This document shows positions 12,801 to 25,288 of a stretch of DNA of 64,000 bases, piece by piece. The position numbers and the translations under genes are program-made. Position 1 is the stretch's first letter. Each line of letters starts with the position of its first letter. The notes beneath the pieces were generated by a model. It saw only the letters and a program-made list of their open reading frames with translations, ran no database searches and had not been told where the DNA came from. Source of the stretch: Timema cristinae (lineage: Eukaryota > Arthropoda > Insecta > Phasmatodea > Timematidae); contig JBCFYV010000881.1 of NCBI GenBank assembly GCA_039000515.1, positions 1 to 64,000 on the forward strand, given 5' to 3'.

Positions 12801-13795
12801 TTTTTTTAAAGGGCCCCCTCGACCAAACTGGGTATTGGGCTTGAAATTTTAAAAAACCCAAAAAAAAATCCCCTAGGGGGAAGAGATAAAACAAAAAACC
12901 CCTCTGGCCCCCCTAAAGGGTGTTTAAATGGACTTTTTGGTATAAAAATTTAAATGATACATCTGCAAAAAAAAAAAACCCCAAGTGTATCCCCTCCCCA
13001 AAAAAAAGACAAAAAAAAATTTAAAAAAAAAAACACGTTAAAAAAAACAAAACATGTTAAAATGATTTAAAATTCGTTAAAAAACAAAAACAAATTTTAA
13101 AAAATTTTTAATTTTAAAAATTTTTAAAAAAAATTTAAAAAGAGATTTTTCCAAAAAAAGGCCCCCTTTTTAAAAAAAATCAAATGGCATTAAAAAAAAT
13201 CCCCCGGGTATAAAACGGAGTAAAAAAAAACTCCTCCCCCCCTATCGCGTAATAAAAAACGTAAAATCACCCTTTAAAATCAAAAAACCGAGGTAGGGGC
13301 TAGTTTGCGAAACTCCCCCAAAAAAAGATGCAACTAAGGGGTATCACAAAAATCACACCTGGAGGGGGTCCCCCTTTTGTAAAAAATTTTGGGGTAATGA
13401 AGTAGGCCCCACGCGGAGTCTCGTTTACGATGGCCCCCTTTTTTTCTAGACTTTCGTATAGAAAAAGGGGCCCTCGCGAAACCTCCCCGATGGACCCCCC
13501 GCTTGTTTGAGCAGGGGGCGAGACCCACTGCTGTGCCCGGTGCCCTTTAAAACTCCACGCGAACATTTTAAAACCCCTTTTAAAAAAAAGACCCCATATC
13601 GCCTCCGGAGGCAGGCGTGCTGCCTCCCCTTTGGTGCCCCGGGCCGCCGTTTTATTTTCCCGGGGACCCCGCAGACCGGATCCAGCAAAAGGGAGCGGGT
13701 TTATTTTAAAGAAAACAATTTTTAAAAAAAATTTGCTCTGTTCATTGCACGAGGGGATTCCCGGGTAAAGGGGGTGGACAATGCCAACAGGCACT

Positions 13796-15936
13796 TTATG
13801 GAACCGTTTCAGATGAGGAAAAGAACGGTGACTTTTTGGGGAAAAAAAAAAAAAGTTTTTTTAAAAAAACATATAATTCAAACCGGGAAAAAAAAACTGG
13901 TTTTTTTTTAGGTAAAAAAATTTTAAAAAATTTTGGGTCCCCTTCCCCCAAAAAAAAGCACTCCCCCGGGGCTCCCCGACTTAGAGCCCTCAGTGTGGCG
14001 CTCGAATCCCTGAAAGCGAGTGTACTGCCCTGGGGCACCCCATTTTCTTGAATAAAATCATCGGATAAGGTGTTGTTTAACCTTACCCGGAAGTGTCTAT
14101 CTGACATAAAATTAGCTATAAAAACAGGGAGGTTCCCACGGAACCCCCAGTTAAAAAGGGTTTTTAAAATGCCGTACCGCCATGTGGTATCGTACGCTTT
14201 CTCCAAGTCAAAGAAAACTGCCAAAAGATGCTGTTTATGGAGAAAGGCGTCACGAACTGCCGTCTCGAGACGGACGAGATGATCCACCGTAGATCGGTTG
14301 CGGCGAAAACCACATTGAATATTTGATAGTAGATTGCGGGATTCTAAATACCATATTAATCGTTTATTTATCATTTTTTCCAATATTTTGCATACACAAC
14401 TAGTTAAGGCTATCGGTCTATAACTAGTTGGTTCTAATTTTTCCTTGCCACTTTTATATAGAGGGATAATTGTTGCTTGCCTCCACAGTGTTGGGAACTG
14501 ACGAGATTCCCAAACACTATTGTAGAGGTCCAACAGACATGCTCGTCCAGCAGGGGGTAACTGGCGCAACATTTCATAATTAATGTCGTCGGGGCCAGGA
14601 GCTGTGCTACCCGCCTGGGACATGGCATAGGTCAGTTCATCTAAAGTAAAGGGGGAGTTGTAATCCTCCCCCTGACTCTGACCAAAGTCAATAGAATGGC
14701 GCTCTATGTTCCGCTTATGCGCTGCAAACTCATTTGAGTAGCTTGCAGTGCTAGATATGGCGGTGAACATAGAGCCCAATACATTGGCGACCTCCACAGG
14801 GGAGGAGACAAGCGTACCATTTGACATGAGGGCAGGTATGTTATTGATGGTATTTTTGCTACTACGTAATTTACGAATATTGTCCCAAACCTTAGTTGTG
14901 GGAGTGGAAATTGTAAGGGTAGATATAAACTGTCTCCAAGACTCTCTTCTGCTTTCACGAATGATACGGCGAGCTCGAGCACGCATAATCCGGAATGATT
15001 CTAGATTATCCAAGGTAGGACGCCGATGGAAGAGACGTAATGCTCTTCGACGGTCAGAAATGGCCAATCTACACTCCTCGTTCCACCAGGGAACAGGATG
15101 GTGGCGCGGGTTTGGCGAGGATTTAGGGATAGATTCCCTCGCCGCCATGATGACCGTCGAAGTAAAATGGGCAATATTAACATCGACGTCCGGAGAAAGG
15201 GGTTGTACAAATACGGCGAGCTCGCGAAATTTATCCCAGTCAGCACGTTTAAGCACCCATTGTGGTGCACGTGCTATACCGGGAGGGTCTTCAATTAGCG
15301 AAAGCAGAATGGGAAAGTGATCGCTGCCACATAGATCCGAGTGGACCTCCCAAAGGAAGTGGGCAGCGATCCCGGGGCTACATAGAGTTAGGTCGATGGC
15401 AGAGGATACACCATTAAAGGTGGAAAAGTGTGTCTGGGTCCCGGTGTTCATTAACACCAGGTTTCCCGAGACAAGAATATCCTCTACCATCCTCCCGCGG
15501 GCGTCTGTATAATTAGACCCCCACACCAGGTTGTGTGCGTTAAAGTCCCCAAGATAATATAGGGGGCGGGAAGTTGTTTAAAGAGGGCCTCTAGGCTCCT
15601 CTTTGAAACACGTTCACCCGGTGGGAGGTAGATGCAGCATACAGTTACTTCTATAGGAAGGGAGACTCTCACAGCAATCACTTGGAGATCAGATACAATA
15701 TTTATAGACTTATTATATATATTGCTACGTGCAAGTATAGCCACACCTCCGCTAGCCCGATCGAAGAATGGCTTGTCGGTACGATATACATCGTACCCAC
15801 GAAGCATCGGGCTGTCAGTTGGGCGGAAGTGGGTCTCCTGCAAACACAATATGGAAGGATGCAGGGAAGAAATTATTAGTTTAATTTCCTCTACACGAGC
15901 ATAAAAACCCCTACAATTCCATTGTAGTAGCGACAT
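13796..15936 (-). pseudogene. LINE copy C ORF2 (endonuclease and reverse transcriptase)
   Basis: The LINE replication enzyme: it nicks the target and copies the RNA there. It starts MSLLQWNCRGFYARVEEIK at 15,936, with the endonuclease signature LQETHF. It shifts frame near 15,545-15,530, then continues through GSDHFPI (endonuclease), and the RT segments SYRPIALTSCVCKILEKMI, FFDLEKAYDTTW and NGVPQGS. Below about 14,050 the sequence turns into run-length noise, and the catalytic FxDD block and RNase H cannot be read. Copy D shows what the missing part looks like. The frame runs on to 13,796 only by chance. Confidence 0.85.
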
Positions 15937-15954
15937 AAGTTATTAGTATTAAAT

Positions 15955-17570
15955 TTAGTTATCCTCGCAATCCATTTCACTATCCGTTAAGAATAAAAAT
16001 TTGTTGAGGCCCTTTTTAGGCCCTCTTGCCTTTCCCAGTCTCTCCTGTACCTCTCGCTTCAGGAGAGGCTTCGGCTTATTTTGGAGAGACTGGGTAGTCG
16101 GATCCTTGCGCGAAGGCTTTGTTAAGGCCTTCGACGCTTTTTTAATAGTATTCTTTTCGGCGGTCTCTCGCTGGTCCTTCTTCAAGGCACCAGTGGGACT
16201 CGCTTCTACGGCCTCACCTGCTTCGCCACTCATCCCGTCCTCTGGAGGCACAGAAGCGAGAGTGAGCAACTCAACAGTGGCCGCATGCAATCTATTTCCC
16301 CGAGGAGGGCTCGGGGGAGTTCCCCGAGGAGGGCTCGGAAGAGTTCCCCGAGGAGGGCTCGGGAGAGTTCCCCGAGGAGGGCTCGGGGGAGTTCCCCGAG
16401 GTGGGCTCGGGGGAGTTCCCCGAGGTGGGCTCGGGGGTGTTCCCAGAGGGGGTCTCCTCGGGGGTACAGGTGGTGGTGGCGACTTTTGTGAGGGTTTCGC
16501 CACTTCAATTATTTTCTGCATCACCACAGATGATGCCGGCTGTTTTTGTTTGTCTCGAATAGAGACGAGTGGCACAGGTCTTGTAGGAGTCTTTGCAATA
16601 TTAACTGCGCAGTGGCAGTTAGGGCAATTTATATTTTGGGTGACAATTTGGCTGAAGGAACTTTGAAATACCGGAGCTTGCAGTGCAGTATACTCTTTGC
16701 GTGCCTGGGCATAAGGGATCTTCTTTTCTGTTTGGATCTCCAGGACTTTTTTCTCTACTTTCCAATTCGGACATGACCGAGACCAGGCAGAATGAGGACC
16801 CTTGCAATTAATGCAGAATTTAGGAGACTCGCATGGTTGTTCGTGAGCCTCCTGTCCACAATCTGCACAGGTTGGCTTACCACGGCATCGCAGCTTCGTA
16901 TGCCCAAACTCCTGGCACTGAAAACAGCGCCGAGGGTTGGGGACATACGGCCGGACCCTGAGCACGTGGAAGCCAGCTCGGACCTCCTTTGGTAAGGAAG
17001 GGGTGGCAAATGTTAGAATATAACTATCAGTGTTCTTCACTACATCGTTCCTTTTGATGGTGATCCTATATACTTCGGTGACATGTTGAGGGAAAGCTCC
17101 TCACAGATGTCCTCAATGCTTACGCAGTCGAGGTCATAGCAAGTGACCACTCCCTTGCAAACATTGAGGAACCTGTGCGGTTCCACCTTCACCTTTAAAT
17201 GATTCGAGGGGCTCAACGGTATTGTAGTTATTGCCATTATTTTCTTTGTCTGAAGGTCGTTTTCCGTCTGTATCATAATCGTGCCATCGCGCAGTTTTCT
17301 AATTGAAACCCCAGACTCGGCAGCTCCACTTATCGCTCTTTCGAGGACAAATGGGCTTACTCGCTTAAGGCTTTCGTTTTCATCCATTCGAGACATAACC
17401 AGGAAGCGGGGCTGGGGCCTCACCACTTCCTGGAATTTTACAATTAAAGGGCTGGACGGCCTTACCCGTTTCCGCCTCTTATCTATATTACGACCCGTCG
17501 ACGGGCCGGGCAGTGAGTTGCCAGCAGTGTTTGGCAGTACGGTGCCAGCGGCGACAATGTTGTCGGCCAT
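15955..17570 (-). pseudogene. LINE copy C ORF1 (gag-like, three zinc knuckles)
   Basis: A nucleic-acid-binding protein expected to coat the LINE RNA. It begins MADNIVAAGTVLP at 17,570. The first 176 codons stay open to 17,040. A frame change near 17,080-17,040 separates them from the next 361 codons, which stay open to 15,955. The second part has three clustered CCHC knuckles (CFQCQEFGHTKLRC, CADCGQEAHEQPC, CINCKGPHSAWSRSC) and then a proline-rich block of about eight 8-residue repeats of the PPSPPRGT type (16,285-16,491). The C-terminus is basic and then acidic. It ends 18 nt before the ORF2 start. The break is a single-base-class change, so the copy is nearly intact. Confidence 0.85.
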
Positions 17571-18192
17571 GCCATTATTGGGGACAACCTACACAATACT
17601 CGGATCGTAGACCCAGGGTGACCCAAGTTGGTACTACCACATATGGCCCTGTTAACTGTCCCGACGAGAGGCTCTATACGACGCTAGACATGACAACCTT
17701 CGCATAGAGCATCGCCGAGACAGAGGTCGTCGCAGCAAGTGGGTGTAGGAAAATGCCGATTTTACGTCCGGGCCCTCATGAACGCAACCGATCTTTTCCC
17801 AAAGTAGGGTACCCGGTTATTGTCATCCCTAAGGCCCTTCTACTAAGGTATTGCAACCGGCGCACTTTCATTTAGGAGCTCAAGGCAGTGGTATCCAATA
17901 ATAAACAGAGAAGAGCCGGGTTAGTTGCCAAGGTCGTCAACGGAAAGGCCAAAGGCCTCTGTGCAGGATGAACGGTGGGAGAAAGGAAGAAAGAGGTAAG
18001 GTTAGGTAAAGAGAAGGGGGAAGGGTGAAAAAAAGGGGAAAGTGAATGAAGAAGAAAATGATGTGAAAGGAAAGATATAGGATAGGTTTGTCCCACACGA
18101 GGTACGTCCTGCACAGAAGCCTCCCCTTTTAGTCGCTTCTTACGACAAGCAGGGTTACTGCGGGACTATTCTAAACCCCGTCCCGCAGGGGG

Positions 18193-18465
18193 ATCCACCA
18201 ATGTAATTTGGAGAGTGTCCTTATGAGTGATATGTTTATTATGAATGAAGATTCTAATCTCACAAAAGATTGTGTTAATGATTTATTATCGCAATTTTCT
18301 TTAGAGGAACAGTCAACAAATAATATTCCCTCGACAAGTAGCTCTAAACCTACCAGTGGTACATTTTATTAGAGTGATGTGGCATACAAGGATCAGGATT
18401 TAGATTTGCTTGTTGACAGCAGAAACAAGAACATTTATACTGGGTCTACAGGAATAACCCCCCCC
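18193..18465 (+). other. Open segment between two head-to-head LINEs, unidentified
   Basis: A 270-bp unique island between the 5' ends of LINE copies C and D. An ATG at 18,223 opens a 49-codon acidic, serine-rich frame (starting MSDMFIMNEDSN) ending in a TAG at 18,370-18,372. The same frame then stays open to the start of copy D. It could be an exon or the N-terminal end of another transposase gene into which the LINEs inserted. I do not recognise the family. Confidence 0.35.
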
Positions 18466-19088
18466 CCCCTGCGGGACGGGGTTTAGAATAGTTCCGCAGT
18501 AACCCCTGCTTATCGCAAGAAGCGACTAAAAGGGGAGGCTTCTGTGCATGACGTACCTCGTGTGGGACAAACCTATCCTATATCTTTCCTTTCACATCAT
18601 TTTCTTCTTCCTTCACTTTCCCCCTTTTTTTCACACTTCTCCCTTCGCTTATCTACCCTTACCTTTTTTATTCCTTTCCCCCACCGTTCATCCTGCACAG
18701 AGGCCTTTGGCCTTTCCGTTGACGACCTTGGCAACTAACCCGGCTCTTCTCTGTTTATTATTGGATACCACTGCCTTGAGCTCCTAAATGAAAGTGCGAC
18801 GGTTGCAATATCTTAGTAGAAGGGCCTTAGGGATGACAATAACCGGGTATCCTACTTTGAGAAAAGATCGGTTGCGTTCATGAGGGCCCGGACGTAAAAT
18901 TGGCACTTTCCTACACCCACTTGCTGCGACGACCTCTCTCTCGGCGATGCTCTATGCGAAGGTTGTCATGTCTAGCGTCGTATAGAGCCTCTCGTCGGGA
19001 CAGTTAACAGGGCCATATGTGGTAGAACCAACTTGGATCACCCTGGGTCTACGATCCGAGTATTGTGTAGGTTGTCCCCAATTACGGC

Positions 19089-20640
19089 ATGGCCGATAAT
19101 ATTGTCGCCGCTGGCACCGTACTGCCAAACCCTGCTGGCAACTCACTGCCCGGCCCTTCACAAGGCCGTAATATAGATAAGAGGCGGAAACGGGTAAGGC
19201 CGTCCAGCCCATCAATGGAAAAGATACAGGAAGTGGTGATGCCCCAGCCCCGCTTCCTGGTAATGTCTCGAGCAGAGGAAAACGAAAGCCTTAAGCGAGT
19301 AAGCCCATTTATCCTCGAAAGAGTGATAAATGGTGTAGCACAGTCTGACGTATCAATCAGAAAACTGCGTGATGGCACGATAATGATACAAACAACAACT
19401 GACATTCAGTCCTCAAGAATATTGGCAATCTCAGAAATACCGTTGAGCAATTCGTCTAATATACCGGTGAAGGTGGAACCTCACAGGTTCCTCAATATTT
19501 GCAAGGGAGTGGTCACTTGCTATGACCTCGACTGCGTGAGCATTGAGGATATCTGTGAGGAGCTTTCCCCTCAGCACGTCACCGAAGTGTACCGCATTGT
19601 CACCAAAAAGAACGGACAAGATAAAAAAAAAGACACGTATATCCTCGTTTTTACGACACCTACCCTTCCAAAGGAGGTTCGAGCAGGTTTCCACGTGCTC
19701 AGGGTCCGGCCGTATGTCCCTAACCCTCGGCGCTGTTTTCAGTGTCAGGAGTTTGGGCATACGAAGCTGCGATGCCGTGGTAAGCCGACCTGTGCGGATT
19801 GTGGACAAGAGGCTCACGAAACACCATGTGAGTCTCCGAAATTCTGCATAAACTGCAACGGTCCACACTCTGCCTGGCCTCGGGCCTGTCCGAAATGTAA
19901 GGTAGAAAAAAAAGTCCTGGAGATTCAATCAGAAAAAAAGATCTCATATGCCCAGGCACGCAAGGAATACGCATCTAGTCAGGCTCCGGTATTTCAAACA
20001 TCATACAGTCAGATTGTCAGTTAAAACGTTAACTGTCCCAACTACCATTGCGCAGTTAATATTGCTAAGACGTCATCGCGAACTGTGCCATTGGTCTCTG
20101 ACCGAGACATCCATATTGAAAACGGGCCACCTAAGGTGTCGCTCCCCCCGTCGAAGTCGCCTCCACAACCTTTACCCCCGAGGAGGCCTCTTAGGGGACG
20201 CCCCCCCCCCCAAGCCATCCTAGGGGACCCTTCCGAGCCCTCCTCGAGGAACCCCGCAGAGCCCCACTCGAAGAACACCCCCGAGCCCTCCTCGGGGAAC
20301 TAAACCATGTGCGACCGTTGTCGAGCCGCTCAACCCCGCCTCAGGAACACCGGAGGTCGGGATGAGTGGTGGTACAGGTGAGGTCGCAATGAGGAGTCCC
20401 ACTGGTGCCTTGAGAAAGGACCAATAATGGAACTCCGCAAAAATCACTTTAAAAAAATCGTCGAAGGCCTTAACAAAGCCTTCGTGTAAGGATCCCCCGA
20501 CCCAATATCTACAGGACAAACCAAAGCCTCTCCTGAAGCGGGAGGTCCAAGAGAGATTGGGAAAAGCAAGAGGACCTAAAAAAGTCCTCAATAAATTTTT
20601 ATTTGTAAAAGATAGTGTTATGGATTGTGATGATAATTAA
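19089..20640 (+). pseudogene. LINE copy D ORF1 (gag-like)
   Basis: Starts MADNIVAAGTVLPNPAGN and is open for 311 codons to 20,024. It includes a conserved EPHRFLNICKGVVTCYDLDC stretch and three CCHC knuckles (CFQCQEFGHTKLRC, CADCGQEAHETPC, CINCNGPHSAWPRAC). A TAA at 20,022-20,024 truncates it relative to copy C. Recognisable remains continue in shifted frames through a shortened proline/serine repeat block (20,150-20,300) to the original stop at 20,638-20,640, 22 nt before the ORF2 start. The product would keep the RNA-binding knuckles but lack the C-terminal third. Confidence 0.85.
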
Positions 20641-20662
20641 TTAAATTACATATTAATAAATA

Positions 20663-23600
20663 ATGTCGCTACTACAATGGAATTGTAGGGGTTTCTATGC
20701 TCGTGTAGAGGAAATTAAACTACCAATTTCTTCCCTGCATCCTCCCATCTTGTGTTTGCAGGAAACCCACTTCCGCCCAACTGACAACCCGATGCTTCGT
20801 GGGTACGATGTGTCTCGGGAAACCTGGTGTTAATGAACACCGGGACCCAGACACACTTCTCCACCTTTAATGGTGTAACCTCTGCCATCGACTTAGCCCT
20901 ATGTAGCCCCGGGATTGCTGCTCACTTCCTTTGGGAGGTTCACTCGGACTTATGTGGCAGCGATCACTTTCCCATTCTGCTTTCACAAATTAAAGATCCT
21001 CCCAGTACAGCAAGGTACCCCCAATGGGTTCTTAAACGTGCTAACTGGGATAAATTCCGCGAGCTCGCCGTATTCGACGAACCCCATTCTCCTGACATCG
21101 ATATTAAGACTGGGCAATTTACTTCGACGGTCATAGTGGCGGCGAGGGCATCCATCCCTAAATCCTCGTCAAACCCGCGCCTCCGTCCTATTCCCTGGTG
21201 GAACGAGGAGTGCCGGCTGGCTATTTCTAACCGTCGAAGGGCCCTACGTCTCTTTCATCGACGTCCAACTTCGGAGAATCATGAGTCATTCCGGATTCTA
21301 CGTGATAGAGCTCGCCGTATCATTCGAGAAAGCAGAAGAGTCTTGGAGACAGTTTATTTCTACCCTTACTATTTCCACTCCCACAACCAAGGTTTGGGAT
21401 CACATTCGTAAAGTACGTAGTAGCAAAAATACAATTTATAATATACCCGCACTTATATCAAACGGTTCACTTGTCTCCTCCCCTATGGAGGTCGCCAATG
21501 TATTGGGATCGATGTTCGCCAATATTTCTAGCACTGCGAGCTACTCTAACGAGTTCGCGGTGCATAAGCGCAGCACCGAGCGCCTTACTATTGATTTTGG
21601 CCAAAGTCGGGGAGGATTATAACTCCCCCTTTACTAAAGAGGAACTTACTTATGCCCTGTCCCAGGCGGGCAATACAACTTCTGGCCCGGATGATATCCA
21701 TTATGAAATGTTGCGCCAACTGTCCCCTGCTGGACGGGCGTTCCTCTTAGAACTCTAGAATTGTGTTTGGGAATCTCGTCAATTCCCAACACCGTGGAGG
21801 CAAGCAACCGTTATCCCAATATATAAAAGTGGCAAGGAAAAATTAGAGCTAACTAGTTACAGACCGATAGCCTTAACTAGCTGTGTATGCAAAATATTAG
21901 AAAAAATGATAAATAAACGACTTATATGGTGTTTAGAATCCCGCAATCTGCTATCCAATATTCAATGTGGTTTTCGCCGTAACCGATCCACGGTTGATCA
22001 TCTCGTCCGTCTTGAGACTGCTGTTAGTGACGCCTTTCTCCATAAACAGCATCTTTTAGCTGTTTTCTTTGATTTGGAGAAGGCGTACGATACTACATGG
22101 CGTTATGGCATCTTAAAAAACCTTTTTAATTGGGGGTTCCCGGGGAGCCTCCCTATTTTTTAGGTTAATTTTATGTCAAATAGACACTTCCGGGTAAGGT
22201 TGAACAACACTTTATCCGATGATTTTATTGAAGAAAATGGGGTGCCCCAGGGCAGTCCTTTGAGCTGCACGTTGTTCGCTATTGCGATAAATAGCATTGT
22301 AGACAACGTGCGCTTACCTGTTCGTTCATGCCTTTTTGTGGACGATTACGCAATTTATTGCAGTTCATCAAGTCTCCACAGGGCTGAACGACAGATACAA
22401 CTCGCTGTAAACAATCTATGGTTGTGGGCATCTCGTAATGGCTTTCGTTTCTCTGCGGCCAAGACGACTGTCGTCCACTTCCATAGATTACGCGGAATAC
22501 AACCAACCCCCAATATTTTAATGAACAACGTTGTTTTACTTGTCTCCGAGACTGTAAGGTTCCTGGGACTTTTATTCGATTTTAAACTAACTTGGATCCC
22601 CCACATCAAAGACCTGAGAGTGAGGTGTGTTAAAGCTTTGAATTTACTTAAAGTTGTGAGTGGTCGCTCTTGGGGTGCTGATAGGGAAACATTGATGCGC
22701 CTCTATAGAGCCTTGGTGAGATCAAAACTTGATTACGGCAGTTTTCTATATGGTTCCGCTAGACCCTCGGCGTTAAAGATGCTCGATAGCGTCCACCATG
22801 CTGGCATTCGACTGGCTACTGGTGCTTTTCGTACCAGTCCAGTCGTCAGCATCTGTGCCGACGCCGGTGAGCCCCCTCTTTCTTACCGGCGGTCTTATCT
22901 CCTGGCATCTTACGTGTCGAAACTGCATTGCATGTCAAATAATGTTGCTTACCGCCCTGTGTTTCATCCCCCTAACCGTGTCTTGTATGAAACTAAATGG
23001 CGTAGTACAAGGCCGGTTGGGATCCGGATGCTATCGGTTTTCGACACGTGTGGGATAGTCCTGCCAAAGGCTATCCCCAAATCACCAGGTCGAGTGTCAC
23101 CCTGGAAGATACGCCCTCCGAAATGCCATTTTGATCTTGCCAAGTTCCCTAAAGCGACCACCCCAAACTTTGTATATGAGAGGACCTTTAATGAGCTCCT
23201 CTCCACTCGCTTTCACGGATTTGAGCGCATCTACACTGATGGCTCAAAATCTGGAGCCTCCGTAGGATGTGCTTTTGTTGTGGAAGGATCCAATTTTAAA
23301 TTTGGTTTACCTAAAGAAACCAGTGTTTTTACGGCTGAATTATATGCCATTTTTAAATCTTTGTGTTTTGTTTACCGAAGTAGTCACCGTTCTGTCCTCA
23401 TCTGCACGGATTCCATGAGTGCTCTGTTGGCATTGTCCACTCTCTACTCCTGGAATCTCCTCGTGCTGATGATACATGAGCAAATTTTTAAAATGGTTTC
23501 ATTAAGCACCCGGCTCGCCTTTTGCTGAATTCCTGGTCACGCTGGTCTTCCAGGAAATGAACTGGAGGACCAGGCAGCCAAGGTGGCAGCACACCTGCCT

Positions 23601-24033
23601 CCGGAGGCGAGTCTGGGTGTCCTGTTTTTAGATCTAAAGGGTTATGTTCGGCCGGAGTCTTACGCACCTGGAACGAGCAGTGGGTCTCGACCCCTGCTTA
23701 GAACAAGCTGCGGTCCATCAGGGACGGTGTGTCGCGATGGCCCTCTTCTATACGAAAGTCTAGAAGAGAGGAGGTCATCGTGACGAGACTCCGCGTCGGG
23801 CATACTTCATTGACCCATAGTTTTTTACTGAGAGGGGATCCACCTCCAGTCTGTGAACTTTGCGATGCTCCCCTTAGTGTGCACCACATTTTGGTGGAGT
23901 GTCGCAGGTATGCCCCTATTCGCCTGGCCCTTGATTTTAAAGGTGACCTTCCTTTTTTATTACGCGACAACGCTGAAGGAGTTATTTGTTTTCTCCATTT
24001 TATACGCCAGGCGAATCTTTTTAATGCCATTTG
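20663..24033 (+). pseudogene. LINE copy D ORF2 (RT and RNase H), broken
   Basis: Starts MSLLQWNCRGFYARVEEIK at 20,663. The endonuclease is cut by a deletion near 20,812. RT segments follow in several frames: FFDLEKAYDTTW near 22,070, NGVPQGSPLSC near 22,240 and the catalytic FVDD at about 22,335. An uninterrupted 451-codon stretch (22,173-23,528) carries the RT C-terminus and RNase H (YTDGSKSGASVGCAF, then CTDSMSALLALS). An in-frame TGA at 23,526-23,528 and further frame changes precede the C-terminal knuckle CELCDAPLSVHHILVEC near 23,860. The break pattern rules out a functional product. Confidence 0.85.
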
Positions 24034-24495
24034 AGTCACTTTCATAAAGTGGCTCATCTGGATTTTATCTCATATTGATACCTTTTTAACATTTTAGTAT
24101 ACTTTAATGTGTTTGTTTTGTCGTTTTATCCATTTTAACAAACTTTAATAAAATGATTATTTTAACATGTTAGTTTTGTCTTTTTAACTAATATATTGTT
24201 TTAATTTTTTTTTTTATTAGAGTGATACACCTGTGGTTTTTTTAGCAGGTTTTTCACTCAATTGTACTTTGAGCCCATTTGAGTACTCCTATGGAGTGTC
24301 CATGGTTTTTTTTTTCTCATATTGAGAACCATTCCTTTTGTATTGTATTTTTATATTGTCTCTTCACCTTTTTATATAAACAGGTGAATATTCTTTCTCT
24401 CTCCTATGGAGATTTTACTATGTACCTATATAATGCTAAGGCCCTAATGACCTCATTGTGTCGATGGGCCTCTAAACACAAATAATAATAATAAT

Positions 24496-25083
24496 TTACT
24501 GAGAGGGGATCCACCTCCAGTGTGTGAGTTTTGTGATACTCCCCTTAGTGTGCATCACATTTTGGTGGAGTGTCACAAACTAGCCCCTATCCGTCTGGCT
24601 CTTGATTTTAAAGGTGACTTACGTTTTTTTATTACGCGATAGTGGTGATGGAGTTATTTGTTTACTCCGTTTTATACGCCAGGCGGATCTTTTTAATGCC
24701 ATTTGAGTCACTTTTATAAAGTGGCTCTTTTGGATATTATCTCATATTGAGATCTTTTTAACAGTTTTATTACAATTTAACATTTTGTTTTGTCTTTTTA
24801 ACGTATTATAATTTTAACATGTGTCATTTTGACGTGTTATATTTTAATATGTTTGTTTTGTCTTTTTATTGGAGTGATACACTGTGGGTTTTTTTAGCAG
24901 GTTTATCACTTAATTTATACTAAGAGCCCACTTGAGCACTCCTATTGAGTGTCTCAGATGGTTAATGTTTTATCTTTTAACCCAATGGGTATTTTATTAT
25001 GTTTTTCATATATTTCAAGGCCCTAATGACCTCGATGTGTCGATAAGCCTTTAAACCATATAATAATAATAATAATAATAATA
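24496..25083 (+). mobile_element. LINE copy E, 5'-truncated 3' end
   Basis: Begins inside the C-terminal knuckle region of ORF2 (matching D from about 23,820), runs through the 3' UTR and ends in (AAT)n at about 25,064-25,083. It follows the tail of copy D directly in the same orientation. Truncation from the 5' side is typical of incomplete target-primed reverse transcription. Confidence 0.8.
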
Positions 25084-25089
25084 TTTCAG

Positions 25090-25282
25090 CAGAGACAGAT
25101 GAAAAGAGAAGAGCTATTGAAGTTCAAAGTAAATTGCACCATTCTAAAGCTGAAATAGCTTACAAAGCTATGGGTGAAGATGCAAAAAAGGCAAAACAAA
25201 GTCCTAACTATATTGTACTTTACAAATTTACAGTAAGTGATTTTTTGTCCTATATTGTCCCACTCATATGATTTCTACCAAC
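25090..25282 (+). pseudogene. Left half of a coding segment split by the Polinton
   Basis: An open segment follows the LINE tail, beginning about ETDEKRRAIEVQSKLHHSK and running to a VLYKFT stretch near 25,220. A frame change follows. A second frame leads through a tyrosine/glutamine-rich stretch into the Polinton target site at 25,283-25,288. That frame continues without interruption beyond the element at 43,205. I recall similar text (a charged helix, then FY.RQ...YN..IH, then RGS.EIASC) from uncharacterised and possibly transposon-derived arthropod proteins, but I cannot name the family. An alternative reading is an exon with an acceptor at 25,088-25,089 and a donor GTAAGT at 25,225. Confidence 0.5.
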
Positions 25283-25288
25283 GACAAT

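Larger units (their letters stand above)
12805..18192 (-). mobile_element. LINE copy C, full-length inverted copy
   Basis: A non-LTR retrotransposon with a 5' UTR (18,192-17,571), a gag-like ORF1, an ORF2 with endonuclease, reverse transcriptase and RNase H, and a 3' UTR. The 5' end begins with a CCCTGCGGGACGGGG motif shared with copy D, 270 bp away in the opposite orientation. RNase H, CCHC knuckles and a (TAA)n-type tail together point to the I group of LINEs, not Jockey proper, which lacks RNase H. Sequence quality is good from about 14,100 upward and poor below, so the 3' third is hard to read. Confidence 0.85.
18466..24495 (+). mobile_element. LINE copy D, full length with internal deletion
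   Basis: Begins with the CCCTGCGGGACGGGG motif and a 5' UTR of about 620 bp, followed by ORF1, ORF2, a 3' UTR of about 450 bp and an AATAATAATAAT tail at about 24,482-24,495. The layout matches copy C in mirror image. Compared with C, about 315 bp of endonuclease are missing at about 20,812. It also has several frame changes and nonsense codons. It serves as the best local reference for the RT C-terminal half and RNase H. Confidence 0.9.

Noticed and set aside
13796..14050. C-terminal extension of the copy C RT frame
   Set aside because: Beyond the PQGS block the text departs from copy D and follows run-length noise; only the upstream part is credible.
14748..15320. Plus-strand 190-codon frame
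   Set aside because: Antisense shadow of the LINE copy C reverse transcriptase.
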